Assembly (NCBI GenBank): GCA_039199225.1
Contig: JBCCSZ010000353.1
Span: 1 to 7,460 of the forward strand
From: JBCCSZ01 sp039199225
Lineage (GTDB): Bacteria > Bacteroidota > Bacteroidia > Chitinophagales > Saprospiraceae
Length of the DNA stretch: 7,460 nt
Reading direction: 5' to 3'
Shown here: positions 6,077 to 7,460 of the stretch, one piece after another
Layout: the number at the start of each line of letters is the position of its first letter
Position numbering within the stretch: the stretch's first letter is position 1
Notes under the pieces: generated by a model
What the model was told of the DNA's origin: nothing
Databases searched by the model: none
The model's input: the letters and a program-made list of their open reading frames with translations, nothing else
Program-made: the position numbers and the translations under genes

Positions 6077-7460
6077 ATGAAATCAATCGAAGAAATAATT
6101 AGTATAAAAAGTAAAGTGGAGGGAGAATGGCTCAAACTCCCCGAGGTAAGTGGCGTCGGTATTGGCTACGAGCTTGATAAAAAAGGCGATAAAACAGAGG
6201 AGCGAAACATTTGCGTTTTTGTCAAAAATGACAAAGATGTTGCCCGCATGAAAAAGAAAATGAATAAGTCGGTCGAGGGGGTAAAAATAGCAGTGGTCCA
6301 GCGGGAATTTGTGCTGCACTCTCGTATGATGCGGGTATTGGACATTGAACGCAAAGCAGATACGGGCTCTTATGATCCTTTGCGCGGTGGTATCAGCATC
6401 GGCCCTTGTCGCTCCGTTTATTACGACGAAGAAAATGCCGCTTGCAATGGCGCTCCCGGTCCTGGTTGGTATACATTCGTAGGCACCTTGGGAGCCTTTG
6501 TTCGCGACAACGACACTGGGGCCATCATGATGTTGAGTAATTTCCATGTCATGGCCGTTGACAATAATTGGAGTGTCGGAGATACAATTGCGCAGCCAAG
6601 TCGTGTCGACGGTGGCAACTGTCCGACGGATGTAGTTGGAAACTTGCAAAGGGCGATCATCAACAGTCAGGTAGATGCCGCTGTAGCCAATCACACAGCC
6701 AGAAGCTACGATTGTTCCATCGCAGAAATAGGAGATGTTGCGGGTACAGCCACCGCCAGAGTTGGTATGGCAGTCCGCAAGCGTGGATGCACCACAGGTT
6801 TGACACATGGTACGGTGGACACCACCAATCTATCTGTCAGCATCGATTATTGTAATGGCATTGGTAATGTTGTTTTGACCAATCAAATTGGTATCGCAGT
6901 CGATCCTGCTCAAAGCTCTCAATTTGGTAATTCCGGAGACTCTGGTTCCGTTGTTGTTGACAACAATCGAAATGTTGTTGGTTTGTACTTTGCCGGTACG
7001 CCCGATGGTACTTACGGAATCGCCAACCCAATAGATGTCGTGCTTTCTTCTTTAAATGTAAGCATGTGTACGAAGGTCAAGAAGAACGAACCGGACATCA
7101 AGAAGAATGAGCCGGACATTAAGAAGAATGAGCCGGACATCAAGAAGAATGAACCGGACATCAAGAAGAATGAACCGGACATCAAGAAGAATGAGCCGGA
7201 CATCAAGAAGAACGAGCCGGACATCAAGAAGAATGAACCGGACATCAAGAAGAATGAACCGGACATCAAGAAGAATGAACCGGACATCAAGAAGAACGAG
7301 CCGGACATCAAGAAGAATGAACCGGATATCAAGAAGAATGAACCGGACATCAAGAAGAATGAACCGGACATCAAGAAGAAAGACCCGGACATCAAGAAGA
7401 ATGAACCGGACATCAAAAAGAACGACCCGGACATCAAGAAGAACGAGCCGGACATCAAGA
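6077..7460 (+). CDS. NAL1-like trypsin-fold serine protease with heptapeptide-repeat tail, C-terminus beyond window
   Basis: The frame is open from ATG 6077 to the window end (461 codons). Residues 1-82 form a helix/strand module (VSGVGIG 24-30, ICVFVK 45-50, VVQREFVL 73-80) homologous to the upstream 81-residue protein. Residues 104-334 match bacterial NAL1-like serine peptidases as I remember them: GGISIG (104-109), GTLGAFVRD, LSNFHVMA with His157, QVDAAVA with Asp200, VGMAVRKRGCTTGLTHG, NSGDSGSVVVD with Ser289, VVGLYFAG and ANPIDVVL. Triad spacings of 43 and 89 residues are close to the trypsin pattern (45 and 93), supporting an active enzyme. Phe156 replaces the second Asn usual in the LSNNHV motif. 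From residue 335 the protein consists of KKNEPDI repeats. There is no signal peptide or membrane segment, so the cytosol or a non-Sec route is likely. Eight cysteines are present. The start is supported by the MK..EE alignment with the upstream gene. The substrate is unknown. Confidence 0.88.
   Translation, partial: MKSIEEIISIKSKVEGEWLKLPEVSGVGIGYELDKKGDKTEERNICVFVKNDKDVARMKKKMNKSVEGVKIAVVQREFVLHSRMMRVLDIERKADTGSYDPLRGGISIGPCRSVYYDEENAACNGAPGPGWYTFVGTLGAFVRDNDTGAIMMLSNFHVMAVDNNWSVGDTIAQPSRVDGGNCPTDVVGNLQRAIINSQVDAAVANHTARSYDCSIAEIGDVAGTATARVGMAVRKRGCTTGLTHGTVDTTNLSVSIDYCNGIGNVVLTNQIGIAVDPAQSSQFGNSGDSGSVVVDNNRNVVGLYFAGTPDGTYGIANPIDVVLSSLNVSMCTKVKKNEPDIKKNEPDIKKNEPDIKKNEPDIKKNEPDIKKNEPDIKKNEPDIKKNEPDIKKNEPDIKKNEPDIKKNEPDIKKNEPDIKKNEPDIKKNEPDIKKKDPDIKKNEPDIKKNDPDIKKNEPDIK
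7079..7460 (+). repeat. 21-bp in-frame tandem repeat array encoding KKNEPDI, at least 18 copies
   Basis: Eighteen full 21-bp units run from 7079 to 7456, followed by the first four bases of a nineteenth; the array continues beyond the window. The commonest unit is AAGAAGAATGAACCGGACAT plus C. Units are translated as KKNEPDI except unit 15 (KKKDPDI) and unit 17 (KKNDPDI). Differences fall almost only at third codon positions (AAT/AAC, GAA/GAG, ATC/ATT, GAC/GAT, AAG/AAA). Because 21 is a multiple of three, gain or loss of a unit keeps the frame. The peptide is a neutral polyampholyte (two Lys, one Glu, one Asp) with one Pro and one Ile per heptad, so a continuous coiled coil is unlikely; an extended spacer or regular solenoid-like structure is possible. 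The antisense strand is also open across the array (a repeated SGSFFLM pattern), which is a by-product of the repeat. Confidence 0.97.

Noticed and set aside
7012..7458. Open minus-strand frame with a repeated SGSFFLM pattern
   Set aside because: It is the antisense of the KKNEPDI array; a stop-free unit of 21 bp is stop-free in every copy. It has no independent coding evidence and lies opposite a well-supported protease gene.
7079..7460. CRISPR array
   Set aside because: The 21-bp units are contiguous with no spacers and lie in frame within a coding sequence, so this is a coding tandem repeat.

Overview
The window looks like chromosomal DNA of a Bacteroidota bacterium, most likely a Saprospiria/Lewinella-type lineage. 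This is an inference from four things: translation starts without Shine-Dalgarno sequences and with A/T-rich leaders, long AT-rich intergenic gaps, moderate GC in the genes, and a large cysteine-rich secreted protein with a PKD-like domain of the kind common in that group. No rRNA, tRNA, CRISPR array, transposase or phage gene was recognised.

Left part (1-773, minus strand): the N-terminal 257 residues of a secreted surface protein, cut by the window edge. It is divergently oriented from the next block across an AT-rich spacer.

Middle (1146-4856, plus strand): a compact three-gene metabolic cluster. A CoA-acylating methylmalonate/malonate-semialdehyde dehydrogenase is followed 21 bp later by a class III PLP-dependent omega-aminotransferase, then 51 bp later by an aldo-keto reductase. 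The first two form a logical pair: the transaminase turns an omega-amino acid (beta-alanine, beta-aminoisobutyrate or similar) into a semialdehyde, and the dehydrogenase converts that to acetyl-CoA or propionyl-CoA. The reductase may reduce surplus reactive aldehydes.

Right part (5194 to the window end, plus strand): the most unusual region. An 81-residue protein of no recognised function is followed, after about 640 bp without a convincing gene, by a trypsin-like serine protease of the NAL1-like type. Its His157/Asp200/Ser289 triad looks intact and it has no signal peptide. The small protein is clearly homologous to the first 82 residues of the protease, so the same module occurs alone and fused to the protease. 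After the protease domain the reading frame enters a 21-bp tandem array encoding KKNEPDI, with 18 full copies visible before the window ends. The array is nearly uniform at protein level but carries many silent changes. A standalone copy of a protease's N-terminal module beside a repeat-tailed protease suggests a regulator/protease pair, but that function is inference only.
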